From Bacteroidales bacterium (GTDB lineage: Bacteria; Bacteroidota; Bacteroidia; Bacteroidales; UBA12077), in assembly GCA_003446015.1 (NCBI GenBank), contig DMBU01000178.1, positions 1 through 49,229 of the forward strand: a stretch of 49,229 nt of DNA, in the 5' to 3' direction. Positions 1-9,760 of the stretch are shown here, one piece after another (within the stretch, counting starts at the first letter, position 1; the number at the start of each line of letters is the position of its first letter). The translations under genes were made by a program, and so were the position numbers. A model generated the notes under the pieces. The model ran no database searches, was not told where the DNA came from, and was given only the letters and a program-made list of their open reading frames with translations.

Positions 1-1
1 G

Positions 2-1006
2 TTTAGAAATACAGAGTTAATTTATTCAGATGAAATAGGTGCTATGGTTGCCGACATGGGCTTTAAAGCCATGTTAAGCGAAGGGGCAAAACATATTTTA
101 GGATGGAAAAGCCCAAATTATATGTATACAAATGCTATAAATCCAAAGCTAAAACTGCTACTAAAGAATTTTACTTTAAGTGACGATATTGCATTCCGTT
201 TTTCAAACCGGGCATGGAAAGAATGGCCTTTAACTACCGAGAAATATGTAAACTGGCTTAATTCTATCGATGAGAAGGAAGAAATCGTTAATCTGTTTAT
301 GGATTATGAAACTTTTGGTGAGCATCAATGGGCCGAAACCGGAGTGTTCGAATTTATGAGACATTTACCTCATCGTGTTTTTTCTGATTCAAATTTTGAG
401 TTTTTAACTCCTTCTGAAGCTGCTGAAAAACATCAACCTGTTGCGAACATGCATGTTCCTAATCCAATTTCATGGGCTGATGAAGAACGTGATTTAACGG
501 CCTGGCTCGGAAATGATTTGCAGGATGAAGCTTTTGATAAATTATATTCATTAATTGAAAAAATGGATATGATTAAAAATGAAGACCTTTTAAGAGATTG
601 GAAATATTTACAAACCAGCGACCATTTTTACTACATGTGCACCAAATGGTTTTCTGATGGCGATGTGCATAAATATTTTAATCCTTACGATTCACCTTAC
701 GAAGCATTTATTAATTATATGAATGCATTAAGTGATTTTATTTTGAGGGTAGATAATGAGATTCTGTTTAACAGAAACCAGGATATCATTTCGACATATC
801 CTCCCGATGAGATTCAAAAACTTATTAGTGATTATGAGCAAAAAATCGCTGAACTAAAAAGTTTATCTAATCCTGAGTTAAAGAAAAGCTTGAAAAAAAA
901 GGTCTCAAAAAAAGAACCTGTAAAAAAGGCTGCATCCAAACAAAAGAAATCTGAAACATCAAAAACTAAAAAAATAGTGAAAAGCAAATCTGCTAAAACA
1001 AAATAA
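2..1006 (+). CDS. GH57 alpha-amylase/glucanotransferase-type protein, 5'-truncated
   Basis: The frame is open to the first bases of the window, so this is the C-terminal part of a longer gene; the ATG at 44 is internal, because FRNTELIYSDEIG upstream reads as conserved GH57 sequence. The motif MDYETFGEH (bases about 300-326) matches the fourth conserved GH57 region, whose Asp is the acid/base in the family. The nucleophile Glu lies in the missing part. GH57 enzymes hydrolyse or rearrange alpha-1,4-glucans. The last 40 or so residues are a Lys/Ser-rich, probably disordered tail. The stop is 27 bp before a glycogen synthase/phosphorylase gene on the same strand, which suggests one glycogen operon and a cytoplasmic role in alpha-glucan processing. 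The exact activity (amylase or 4-alpha-glucanotransferase) is not resolved. Confidence 0.88.
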   Translation, partial: FRNTELIYSDEIGAMVADMGFKAMLSEGAKHILGWKSPNYMYTNAINPKLKLLLKNFTLSDDIAFRFSNRAWKEWPLTTEKYVNWLNSIDEKEEIVNLFMDYETFGEHQWAETGVFEFMRHLPHRVFSDSNFEFLTPSEAAEKHQPVANMHVPNPISWADEERDLTAWLGNDLQDEAFDKLYSLIEKMDMIKNEDLLRDWKYLQTSDHFYYMCTKWFSDGDVHKYFNPYDSPYEAFINYMNALSDFILRVDNEILFNRNQDIISTYPPDEIQKLISDYEQKIAELKSLSNPELKKSLKKKVSKKEPVKKAASKQKKSETSKTKKIVKSKSAKTK

Positions 1007-1033
1007 ATCATTTAATCTTTTAAAAAGATAAGC

Positions 1034-4000
1034 ATGCAAAATCAATACAATATACCCGACTATTTATTTGAAGTAAGTTGGGAGGTATGTAATAAAGTTG
1101 GTGGTATACATACAGTAATTGCTACCAAAGCATTAACGCTTTCGAAGAAACTAAAGAACAACCATATTTTTATTGGTCCTGATATTTTACATCATACTTC
1201 GGAGTATCCTGAGTTTATTGAAGATCGTCAAATGTTAAAAACATGGCGTGAAAAATCTGCACAGGAAGGCTTGCGAATTAAAATTGGACGATGGGATATT
1301 GAGAGTAAACCTATAGCCATCCTTGTTGATTTTTCTTCATATATTTCTCAAAAGGATGAGATTTTAAAGGTGTTTTGGGAAGAGTTTAAGCTCGATTCAT
1401 TAACCGGTCAGTGGGATTATATTGAACCTGCCCTTTTTGGGTATGCAGCAGGGAAAGTTATTGAGAGTTACACCCGATATTTTTTAAGCCGAAGTCATAA
1501 AATTGTTGCACATTTTCATGAATGGATGACAGGTAGCGGATTACTGCACCTGAAAAATACAATTCCTCAAATTGCAACAGTTTTTACAACTCATGCAACG
1601 GTATTAGGACGATCAATTGCAGGGAATGGTATTCCTTTATATGATCAAATGGAGAAATACAATCCTGATGTAAAAGCACGTGAATTTAACGTTGTATCAA
1701 AACAATCATTGGAAAAATTATCGGCAAATAATGCGGATTGTTTTACAACCGTGAGTGAAATTACTGCTCGTGAATGTGAGGTTTTCTTATCAAAAAGTGT
1801 TGATTTAGTTACCCCAAATGGATTTGATTATAGCATTGTTCCCGAAAATGAAGAATTTAAACTTCAAAGAATTGAGGCCCGGGTAAAGTTTTATGAGGTT
1901 GCAGAAGCCTTACTTACTTGTCAGGTCCCAGTTGATAGTATATTTATCGGAACTGGGGGGCGTTACGAATTTAAAAACAAAGGGATCGATGTATTATTGG
2001 ATTCACTTGGACAATTGAATAATGACCCTAAGCTAAAGAAAAATATTCTTGCATTTATCATGGTTCCCGCAGGTCATCACGGACCAAGAAAAGATGTTTT
2101 TCATAACTTAATGGATAAGGATAATGAAAATATTATTACGCTAAGCAATAAATACATTACACATTATCTGCTCGATCCGGATTATGACCCGATTCTCAAA
2201 AAGGCTAAAGAATTAGGTTTAAATAATAATGAAGAGGTTAAAGTAAAATTGTTTTTTGTTCCATGTTATTTAGATGGTCTTGATGGTATTATAAATAAAA
2301 CCTATTATCAAATGCTTATAGGTTTGGATTTAACTGTTTTTCCATCTTATTATGAACCCTGGGGATATACGCCTCTTGAAAGCTTAGCTTTTAAAGTACC
2401 TACAGTTACTACTACTTTGGCAGGTTTTGGTTTGTGGGTAAATAATTATTATAAGGGAGCACATCCGGGAATTGAGGTTATTGATAGAACTGATACAAAT
2501 GATACTGAAGTAGTTAGTCAGATTTCTAAGTACCTTATTCAATATTCAGATTTAAGTACTGACGAAAAGGAAAAAGTAAAAAATAATGCCGGTGATGTGT
2601 CAAAGATAGCACTTTGGGAAAATCTAATTAAATATTATTACGAGGCATATGATATTGCTTTAAGTAAAGTCGATCAAAGGATTGATAAGTTATTAGATCA
2701 GGATAGAGTTGAACAGTTACCATACATTGAACAATTAATTTCGGTAAATAAACCCAATTGGATTAGGTTAATGGTGCAAAAGAATATTCCGAAAAAACTC
2801 GAGGCACTGGATCTGCTTTCACGAAATTATTGGTGGAGTTGGAATCAGGAAGCATTAGATCTTTTTGAAAGTATCGACCCTGAATTATGGAGAGAAACGA
2901 ATTATAATGCATTCTTATTTTTGGAAAAGATTTCTCTGCATAAATACCAGGAACTGGAGCGAGATGGTGTATTTATAAATAAATTAAAAGATGTTTTTGA
3001 AAAATTTAATACTTATCTCGATAAAAAGAAAGAACAAAAAGGTCCCAGAATTGCATATTTCTCAATGGAATATGGAATTCATAGTTCATTAAAAATATAT
3101 TCAGGTGGATTAGGTATTTTGGCAGGTGATTATTTAAAAGAGGCAAGTGATAAAAATACGGATATCATTGGTATTGGGCTACTTTACCGGTATGGTTATT
3201 TTACACAGCAAATATCTGCTACAGGGCAACAAATTCCGGTTTACGAACCTCAGGATTTTTCAAAAATACCTGCAACTCCCGTGCGTGATAAGGAAGGAAA
3301 CTGGATAACTGTTACAATAGTTTTCCCAGGAAGGAATATTTCTGTTCGAATATGGAAAATTGAAGTTGGACGAAATTACCTCTATTTACTCGATACCGAT
3401 TTTGAAGACAATTTACCCGAAGATCGTGCAATAACTCACCATTTGTATGGAGGTAATTTAGAAAACAGGTTAAAACAAGAGTTGCTCCTTGGTGTTGGAG
3501 GTATAAGAGCCTTAAATGCCTTAGGCATAAATCCAGATATTTTTCATTGTAACGAAGGTCATGCTGCATTTATAGGTGTTGAACGACTTAATAACCTGAT
3601 TAAAAATGATAAACTGTCATTTGCAGAATCTCTGGAAGTTGTCAGATCAACATCTTTATTTACAACACATACACCGGTTCCGGCAGGACATGATGCATTC
3701 CCCGAAAATTTATTGCGAACATATATTGCTCATTATCCTGAAAGATTAAAAATTAGCTGGGAGCAACTCATGGATTTAGGTAAGATTAATATTAATAATC
3801 CCAATGAAAAATTCTCTATGAGTTACCTTGCTGCAAACCTTTCTCAGGAAATAAATGGAGTAAGTATGCTTCACGGAAAAGTGAGTAAAGATATTTTTAA
3901 AAATATGTGGCCCGGATATTTTGCTAATGAGCTACATATCGATTATGTCACAAACGGAGTGCATTTCCCAACATGGGCATCAGCCGAGTGGAAAAATTTA

Positions 4001-5281
4001 TGTAAACAGGAACTAGGCGAAGATTTTAAAAAATATGCACAGGATTGCTGGAGTAAAGTTTATGATGTTTCAGAAAGTAAAATTTGGGAAATAAGAAAAA
4101 TCCAAAAAAAGAACCTGATCAATTATATTAAAACTCGTTTGCTAGAACCCGAAACCATGAAATACGATAATCCAAAACAGATTATTGAAATTCGGGAGAA
4201 ATTACGCGATGATGTTTTAACTATTGGATTTGCTCGTCGGTTTGCAACGTATAAGCGTGCCTATTTGCTTTTTAGAAATATTGAGCGATTAAGTAAAATT
4301 GTAAATCATCCTGACAGACCTATTCAATTTATTTTCGCGGGTAAAGCTCATCCGAACGATAATGCTGGTCAGGAAATGATTAAGCGTATTGTGGAAGTAT
4401 CAAAGCGACCCGAATTTATGGGTAAAGTAATTTTCTTGCAAAATTATGATATTGAATTAGCAAGCCACATGGTTCAGGGTGTTGATGTTTGGCTTAATAA
4501 TCCGGTACGACCCATGGAAGCTTCCGGTACAAGCGGGATGAAAGCTGTTATGAACGGAGTCCTTCATTTTAGTGTTTTAGATGGTTGGTGGGTTGAAGGC
4601 TATAAACCAAATGCCGGCTGGGCATTGCCCGAAGAACAAACGTATGAGAATAATGATTACCAGGACGAACTCGATGTAGAAACAATTTATAGTATCATCG
4701 AAAATGATATAGTCCCTTCATATTATCAGTTAGATAAAAGTAATATCCCTGAAAAATGGGTGGGTTATATTAAGAATTCGATAGCCCAGGTTGCTTCAAA
4801 TTTTACTACACATCGTATGCTTTCCGATTACGAAAGCAAGTTCTATTCTAAGCTTTATAGTAGAGGTAAAAAAATCAAAAAGAATGATTTTCAATTAGCC
4901 AAAGATCTTGCAGCATGGAAAAAGAATGTTTCGAGAAACTGGGAGAATGTTGAAGTCGTATCGCTTAAACAGTTTGATGTTTCAAAGGAACCTGTCGTTA
5001 TTGGGAAAAATTATTCTGCCTTAGTCGAACTAAAATTAAATGGTCTTTCGGCAGAAGATATTGGCGTTGAGTTAGTAATTGCTGATCCAATTGATAGCGA
5101 AATGGTTAATATAAAATATACTCAGGAGTTTAAAATTATTCAAACCGAAGGTTCAATTGTTACTTATTCGTTGGATATAGTTCCAACAGAACCAGGAATG
5201 TTCGATGCAGGTATAAGGATTTATGCTAAAAATCCGAATCTACCACATCGGCAAGATTTTTGCCTGGTAAAATGGATTTAA
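1034..5281 (+). CDS. Fused GT3-type glycogen synthase and GT35 alpha-glucan phosphorylase
   Basis: The 1415-residue protein has two enzyme halves. Residues about 10-560 resemble eukaryote-type (GT3) glycogen synthase: FEVSWEVCNKVGGIHTVIATKA-like N-terminus, HEWMTG, TTHATVLGR, and EPWGYTPLE with the E-x7-E pair at about E441 and E449. Residues about 575-1415 are a glucan phosphorylase of the shorter bacterial/archaeal type: an N-terminal DUF3417-like segment (LLSRNYWWSWNQEA), YSGGLGILAGDYLKEASD, HCNEGHAAF, and SGTSGMKA with the PLP lysine at about K1170. The first half would extend glycogen and the second release glucose-1-phosphate by phosphorolysis. A GH57 gene ends 27 bp upstream and a strong terminator follows. 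Both halves keep their key residues, so both may be active; this is inferred, not shown. Confidence 0.9.
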   Translation: MQNQYNIPDYLFEVSWEVCNKVGGIHTVIATKALTLSKKLKNNHIFIGPDILHHTSEYPEFIEDRQMLKTWREKSAQEGLRIKIGRWDIESKPIAILVDFSSYISQKDEILKVFWEEFKLDSLTGQWDYIEPALFGYAAGKVIESYTRYFLSRSHKIVAHFHEWMTGSGLLHLKNTIPQIATVFTTHATVLGRSIAGNGIPLYDQMEKYNPDVKAREFNVVSKQSLEKLSANNADCFTTVSEITARECEVFLSKSVDLVTPNGFDYSIVPENEEFKLQRIEARVKFYEVAEALLTCQVPVDSIFIGTGGRYEFKNKGIDVLLDSLGQLNNDPKLKKNILAFIMVPAGHHGPRKDVFHNLMDKDNENIITLSNKYITHYLLDPDYDPILKKAKELGLNNNEEVKVKLFFVPCYLDGLDGIINKTYYQMLIGLDLTVFPSYYEPWGYTPLESLAFKVPTVTTTLAGFGLWVNNYYKGAHPGIEVIDRTDTNDTEVVSQISKYLIQYSDLSTDEKEKVKNNAGDVSKIALWENLIKYYYEAYDIALSKVDQRIDKLLDQDRVEQLPYIEQLISVNKPNWIRLMVQKNIPKKLEALDLLSRNYWWSWNQEALDLFESIDPELWRETNYNAFLFLEKISLHKYQELERDGVFINKLKDVFEKFNTYLDKKKEQKGPRIAYFSMEYGIHSSLKIYSGGLGILAGDYLKEASDKNTDIIGIGLLYRYGYFTQQISATGQQIPVYEPQDFSKIPATPVRDKEGNWITVTIVFPGRNISVRIWKIEVGRNYLYLLDTDFEDNLPEDRAITHHLYGGNLENRLKQELLLGVGGIRALNALGINPDIFHCNEGHAAFIGVERLNNLIKNDKLSFAESLEVVRSTSLFTTHTPVPAGHDAFPENLLRTYIAHYPERLKISWEQLMDLGKININNPNEKFSMSYLAANLSQEINGVSMLHGKVSKDIFKNMWPGYFANELHIDYVTNGVHFPTWASAEWKNLCKQELGEDFKKYAQDCWSKVYDVSESKIWEIRKIQKKNLINYIKTRLLEPETMKYDNPKQIIEIREKLRDDVLTIGFARRFATYKRAYLLFRNIERLSKIVNHPDRPIQFIFAGKAHPNDNAGQEMIKRIVEVSKRPEFMGKVIFLQNYDIELASHMVQGVDVWLNNPVRPMEASGTSGMKAVMNGVLHFSVLDGWWVEGYKPNAGWALPEEQTYENNDYQDELDVETIYSIIENDIVPSYYQLDKSNIPEKWVGYIKNSIAQVASNFTTHRMLSDYESKFYSKLYSRGKKIKKNDFQLAKDLAAWKKNVSRNWENVEVVSLKQFDVSKEPVVIGKNYSALVELKLNGLSAEDIGVELVIADPIDSEMVNIKYTQEFKIIQTEGSIVTYSLDIVPTEPGMFDAGIRIYAKNPNLPHRQDFCLVKWI

Positions 5282-5298
5282 GATATTAAAATAAGAGC

Positions 5299-5336
5299 AA
5301 AAGACTCTGACAGGAATTCCTGTCAGAGTCTTTTTA
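5299..5336. terminator. Bidirectional rho-independent terminator, perfect palindrome
   Basis: Bases 5299-5334 form a 36-nt perfect palindrome centred on GGAATTCC, with A-runs on the left arm and T-runs on the right. It lies 18 bp after the synthase/phosphorylase stop and 27 bp before the stop of the minus-strand hydrogenase-like operon. The U-tract appears on either strand, so it can end both convergent transcripts. Confidence 0.85.
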
Positions 5337-5360
5337 CTTTACAAGAATTAAACGTAGGTT

Positions 5361-6113
5361 TTATTTTGTTTTTCTGATTAAATGCAGCACTCCATTTATA
5401 AAACTCAAAGGATGAACAGGGTTCCCTGCAATAAACAAATCTATCTTGTATTTATTTAAAAAAGATCTGTCTAATGCTGAACTACCTTCAAAAATGCCTC
5501 CACTTATAGCATCTGTTCCGGCGAGAATAATTATTTTAGGATCAGGTGTAGCATCATAACATATTTGTAAAGGTTCTGCCATATTCTCTGATATTGGTCC
5601 GGTAATTACAATTCCATCAGCATGGCGCGGTGAGGCTACAAATTCAATACCAAATCGACCCATATCGAAATTAACATTTCCTGCTGCATTTAATTCCCAT
5701 TCGCAACTGTTGTCGCCAGCTGCAGATACTTGACGCAATTTTAGAGAACCTCCAAAAAGCCTGTAAATTTCTTTACGTACGATATCCGGATTTAAATCAA
5801 TTGGTTTATCTTCTCCTTCAGAAACTATTAAACCTTTACGTTCGTTAGTTGAAAGTTTGTAATCTTTGGTAAATCTAATTTTATCAGGAAAAGCAAATGC
5901 ACATTCTCCACAAAAGGTACATTTCCCTAAATCAATACTTACAGGTTCAGCATTAATTGCGTGAGTAGGACAAATTTCAATAAGTTTTTCAGTATCAACT
6001 TTTACATTACTAATTATTGGTCTTCCCCTAAAAATGCCCGGCACTTCTACTGTTGTAACATCAGGAATATATTGTTTCCCTTGATGATATACTATTTTTA
6101 AACTATTTAACAT
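5361..6113 (-). CDS. Ferredoxin-domain/NuoB-like small subunit of hydrogenase-related complex, N2 ligands lost
   Basis: This is the last gene of the complex operon. Residues 40-80 form a degenerate two-cluster ferredoxin that keeps exactly four cysteines for one [4Fe-4S]: C48 (in ICPTHAI) and C65, C68, C71; the final Cys of the second motif is F75. Residues 115-250 match the NuoB/HycG/HyfI small subunit: RFGIEFVASPRHADGIVITG and ATPDPKIIILAG. The proximal [4Fe-4S] ligands of that family are mostly gone: the expected C-x2-C is D134-x2-C137, the GDC position is D201, and the GCPPRP Cys is N231. It looks like HyfH and HyfI in one chain, on the cytoplasmic arm of the complex. Electron transfer from the single ferredoxin cluster to a standard N2 centre appears impossible. 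Family assignment is firm; function is unknown. Confidence 0.85.
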   Translation of the reverse strand: MLNSLKIVYHQGKQYIPDVTTVEVPGIFRGRPIISNVKVDTEKLIEICPTHAINAEPVSIDLGKCTFCGECAFAFPDKIRFTKDYKLSTNERKGLIVSEGEDKPIDLNPDIVRKEIYRLFGGSLKLRQVSAAGDNSCEWELNAAGNVNFDMGRFGIEFVASPRHADGIVITGPISENMAEPLQICYDATPDPKIIILAGTDAISGGIFEGSSALDRSFLNKYKIDLFIAGNPVHPLSFINGVLHLIRKTK

Positions 6114-6130
6114 AAGCTAAAGGTTCTATA

Positions 6131-7630
6131 TTATAAATCATGCCCACAATACGACAAGTTAAAACTTTTATTACAAATCGGGAAATCAGAAATTTCATTG
6201 TTTCGAACAGATAATGCCAAAGCCAACCAATTATGAAAAGAGGTATCTTTAATTTTATACATGATAAGTTCTCCTTTATAATCAGTAATTGCACAATGGC
6301 AAATCTCACCACGCCAGCCTTCGGTCAACGAGATTACAAATGAACCAGGTTCTGGTGTATTCAGATTCGTTTCATATTTCAGGTTTTCCGGAATATCTTT
6401 TAAAAGTTGTTTAATGTATTCAATTGATTGAAAAATCTCTTCCTTTCTGATTAGTGCTCTTGAAAATACATCACCATGTAGTTTTACAATTGGTTTATGA
6501 TTTAGTTTTTCGTACAAACCATCAGCGTGTGAAAGACGAATATCTCTATTAACACCGCTTGCTCGGGCAGCCATTCCAACTATTCCAATCGATTCGGCAA
6601 CTTCAGTTGATACAACTCCTGTTTTTTCTAATCTGGCTAATGCTGAGGGTAAGTCAAATAATTCCTTAACCATTTCAGTGAAATCAGGTTCGTAGGCATT
6701 AAATACATCATACCATTTATTAGCAAGTTCTTTGGTAAAAGGGAAGTTTGTTTTTCCCGGACGAATTAAACCTTTCGCTAAGCGGTTTCCTCCCCATTGC
6801 TGAAAATAGTTTATTACCGGAGTTCTTAACCTGCCAAATACAGAGCTTCCTAACTGATAGGCTATATCGGTACAGATGGCACTTAAATCACCAGTATGAA
6901 TAGCAATACGTTCATGTTCCAATGCTAAAGTTCTTGCAAATTCCAATTCCGGAGTAGTTGTGTATCCACATAAATTTTCCCAAAGTTTGGCAAATGTGCT
7001 TGTATGACCTATAACTGTGTCACCGGCAATATTTTCTGCGAGGGTTGTTTTTTGTAAAAGCGATTTCTTCTCAAGAAATAATTGTTCAATTCCGCGATGC
7101 TGATAACCTAATTGTATCTCCAGATGAAGTATTTGTTCACCATTACAGATAAATCGAAAGTGTCCCGGCTCAATTACTCCCGCATGTATTGGGCCAACAC
7201 CAACTTCGTGTAATTCTTCGCTTTCAATTTGGTAAAATGGATAATTCGCTATGGTTTTGCTTTTATCGTTAGCATTAAAAGGATATCGTACAGGTTTTAG
7301 CCAGGGATGATCTGAATAATCAACACCAAAATTTTCATGAATTTCGCGTTCAAACTTTTCAAACGAAAGATTGTGTGCAGTAAATGAGGGTAATATGATG
7401 TTTTGATCAACAACTGAAGATAAAATATAAATACAATGATTCGCATCATCTGCAATACAACAAACGAGTTTTATTTTGCTTTCGTAATGATAACCAAAGT
7501 AGTTTGCACAATGATTGTTTTTATCCTGCATCAAACCAGAAACAATCGTATCCATGAAATCTTCATATTTTACTACCGGTATTGAGTTAACCGATATTCG
7601 CTGATTATTTTTTACAACTGTATAATTCAT
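6131..7630 (-). CDS. HyfG/HycE-like large subunit without [NiFe] cysteines (Ehr-type)
   Basis: A NuoC-like N-terminal domain (residues about 1-125, with FEREIHENFGVDYSDHPWLKP) is fused to a NuoD/[NiFe] large-subunit domain (GPIHAGVIEPGHFRF, LGYQHRGIEQL), the HycE/HyfG architecture. In real group-4 hydrogenases the site is bound by two C-x2-C motifs. Here the first, after the conserved Glu, reads ENIAGDTVIGH, with A202 and T205 at the Cys positions. The second, at the C-terminus, reads SFNLSYCGHDL, with S493 and G496 at the Cys positions and a non-equivalent C495. The chain stops at residue 499, with no cleavable maturation tail. It should not bind Ni-Fe and should not make H2. It ends 17 bp before the small-subunit gene and starts 1 bp from the end of the hyfF-like gene. 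Confidence 0.87.
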   Translation of the reverse strand: MNYTVVKNNQRISVNSIPVVKYEDFMDTIVSGLMQDKNNHCANYFGYHYESKIKLVCCIADDANHCIYILSSVVDQNIILPSFTAHNLSFEKFEREIHENFGVDYSDHPWLKPVRYPFNANDKSKTIANYPFYQIESEELHEVGVGPIHAGVIEPGHFRFICNGEQILHLEIQLGYQHRGIEQLFLEKKSLLQKTTLAENIAGDTVIGHTSTFAKLWENLCGYTTTPELEFARTLALEHERIAIHTGDLSAICTDIAYQLGSSVFGRLRTPVINYFQQWGGNRLAKGLIRPGKTNFPFTKELANKWYDVFNAYEPDFTEMVKELFDLPSALARLEKTGVVSTEVAESIGIVGMAARASGVNRDIRLSHADGLYEKLNHKPIVKLHGDVFSRALIRKEEIFQSIEYIKQLLKDIPENLKYETNLNTPEPGSFVISLTEGWRGEICHCAITDYKGELIMYKIKDTSFHNWLALALSVRNNEISDFPICNKSFNLSYCGHDL

Positions 7631-7631
7631 A

Positions 7632-9059
7632 CTAGAAGATTAAATTTTTTACTGCTTCGTGAATTAAATCTACAAAAACCGCGGGTGGATTTATTCCCAA
7701 ATAAACAACTAATCCAAGTAAGATAAACTGAGAAAATGTTTCAATGTGATTTACTTTTTCGATTTTTGTTTCATCAAAATTTACGGGAGGAGTAAATAAT
7801 AGTTTTAAAAAATTCTTACCTATAGCCCAAATAATCATAGTTAATAATATAAGAACAGGAAGTAATACAAACAAATAACCACTTTTGAATAATGAAGTGA
7901 AAATGTAAAATTCACTGATAAACAGACCCGAGGGCGGCATTGCTGTTATGCAAATAAAAGCGATTAATATAATGATTGCACCTGGTAAGTTGTATTTAAA
8001 ATAATTACCCAGGTAGTATAGATTTTTACTTTTATAGATGTTATAAACTTGTCCGATTTGAAAGAAAAGTGAAGATTTAGCAAATGAATGGAGTATCAGA
8101 TGTAAAATAGCGGCATAATATCCAATTCCTCCGGCAGCAATCCCCAACATTACAATTCCCATGTGCTCAATACTTGAATAAGCAAGCATTCGTTTAATGT
8201 TTTTTACTTTAAGTACATATACCGTAGCAATAAATATAGATAGAAACGCAGCAATCATAATCACATGATTTGCCCAACTATGAATTGATGAGTTAGCAAC
8301 TGCAATATACAATCTGAAAATACCAACAAAACCCACATTCATTAAAACACTTGAGAAAAGAGCCGCAGCAGGTGTCGGAGCTTTGTCTTTTGCATCGATG
8401 CCTGCGGTATACATTGGAACTAATCCAAGTTTAGCAGTAAATCCAACGAAAATAAATACAAATGATAGTTTAAACCAGAAAGTATTCAGATTAGATGCTT
8501 GTTTAAGCAATGAATCAAAGTAAAGTCCTTGTTCTCCTTCATTTCCAAGGGCAATACTTAGAAATAATATTCCAATAAAAACAAAGGTTAAACTAATCGA
8601 ACAAACAAAAATGTATTTCCATGTAGCTTCGAGCGAACCGCTATTTCTGCGATGAAAGATTAAAGCAGAAGCACTTAGGGTAGTGATTTCAATAAAAATC
8701 CAGGTTACAGCAATATGGTTTGAAAGATAAGAAGCACCAATTGCGGTTATCAAAATGATCATTGCTGAATAATATATTGATCTGGTTTTGGGGTTCTCCT
8801 TTTCAGGGTATATATATTCGTAACTATGAAATAAGGCCGGTATGCTAATAATGCTAAGAGTTGTAAGCAACAAAATAGCCAAAGCATCGGGCTTAAAATA
8901 GCTTAATTCTGCAATGCCCTTATGCAAATATTCATAAATAGTAAATGCCCATTGTAAAAGTATAAATAGAGTCACCAGTGACTTATTTATTTGTTTATTT
9001 CTATTGAAAAAAACTAAACCACTTATAATTAGTGCAGTTGTTAAATAGATTCCTATCAT
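7632..9059 (-). CDS. HyfF-like antiporter-type membrane subunit
   Basis: A 475-residue protein with about 14 hydrophobic segments, of the NuoN/HyfF proton-translocating family. The segment WIFIEITTLSASALIFHRR followed by LEATWKY is characteristic of HyfF and carries the conserved TM5 Glu. The lysine-bearing FTAKLGLVPM segment corresponds to broken TM7, and HSFAKSSLFF supplies the distal lysine. MLAYSSIEHMGI is the usual loop motif. Charged residues for ion translocation are therefore retained, in contrast with the cofactor residues of the soluble subunits. It lies between the hyfE-like gene (11 bp) and the large subunit gene (1 bp), so translation is probably coupled. Integral inner-membrane subunit of the complex. 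Confidence 0.87.
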   Translation of the reverse strand: MIGIYLTTALIISGLVFFNRNKQINKSLVTLFILLQWAFTIYEYLHKGIAELSYFKPDALAILLLTTLSIISIPALFHSYEYIYPEKENPKTRSIYYSAMIILITAIGASYLSNHIAVTWIFIEITTLSASALIFHRRNSGSLEATWKYIFVCSISLTFVFIGILFLSIALGNEGEQGLYFDSLLKQASNLNTFWFKLSFVFIFVGFTAKLGLVPMYTAGIDAKDKAPTPAAALFSSVLMNVGFVGIFRLYIAVANSSIHSWANHVIMIAAFLSIFIATVYVLKVKNIKRMLAYSSIEHMGIVMLGIAAGGIGYYAAILHLILHSFAKSSLFFQIGQVYNIYKSKNLYYLGNYFKYNLPGAIIILIAFICITAMPPSGLFISEFYIFTSLFKSGYLFVLLPVLILLTMIIWAIGKNFLKLLFTPPVNFDETKIEKVNHIETFSQFILLGLVVYLGINPPAVFVDLIHEAVKNLIF

Positions 9060-9070
9060 TTTACAATTAA

Positions 9071-9700
9071 TTAGTCTCTTAAATTACTTAGTTGGGTAAT
9101 ATCAATATCTTTTACAACATCGCCTACTTTGTTAATGAAAATTCCTAAAAGGAACACACTCACAAAGATATCAAGCAAAATACCAAGGTTTACAAGCATC
9201 GGCATTTCGGTACCAACAGCAAGCGAAAGAATAAACACTCCATTTTCAATAATAACATAAGCAATAACGTGTGTAATTATTTTTTTACGGGATATAATCA
9301 GATAAAGTCCGCTAAACAAGGCTACTAATGCAACAACAAAGTATATCTTGTTTAAATGAGTATCTGTAATGCTATTCGAAATAAGGAAAGTAACAATAAT
9401 TATCATGGTTACTATGATAAGAGAAACAAAATTGGGTACAAATGGCTCAGTTTCTCGTGTTATCCCGTTTTTCTTAATTACGTAACTTAAAAATACAGGT
9501 ATTGCAATTGTTTTAACTATTATGGTTTCAAGCAAAATAAATGCAAGGTTTACGGGATTAATTTCAATTAATTCCATAAATGCTACACCAAAAAGAATTA
9601 GCCCCTGAAATGCAATTATCTTAACATAGGTCATTAAGCGATTTGCAATAGAAAGATAAAGCAGTGTAATTATAAATGTTATTAGTAATACGTTTATCAT
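9071..9700 (-). CDS. HyfE-like (NuoK-related) membrane subunit
   Basis: A 209-residue protein with about six hydrophobic helices. It shows the HyfE pattern: first half like NuoK (ETIIVKTIAIPVFLSYV with buried Glu and Lys), second half ending in IIENGVFILSLAVG with a membrane Glu and a polar C-terminus. In Hyf and related complexes this subunit connects the antiporter-like subunits with the HyfC base. It precedes hyfF by 11 bp. On its 5' side it is separated from hyfC by 578 bp that contain an inserted element, so the normal close operon spacing is broken here and it may need read-through or a new promoter. Confidence 0.84.
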   Translation of the reverse strand: MINVLLITFIITLLYLSIANRLMTYVKIIAFQGLILFGVAFMELIEINPVNLAFILLETIIVKTIAIPVFLSYVIKKNGITRETEPFVPNFVSLIIVTMIIIVTFLISNSITDTHLNKIYFVVALVALFSGLYLIISRKKIITHVIAYVIIENGVFILSLAVGTEMPMLVNLGILLDIFVSVFLLGIFINKVGDVVKDIDITQLSNLRD

Positions 9701-9760
9701 AGTTGAATTTTTGATGTTAAACCAGATTCTTTCATTTTTTAAATTTGACTTAAATAGCCG

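Noticed and set aside
6131..7630. Active group-4 [NiFe] hydrogenase or formate hydrogenlyase
   Set aside because: All four cysteine positions that bind Ni-Fe are substituted and no hyp maturation or formate dehydrogenase gene is present in the window.
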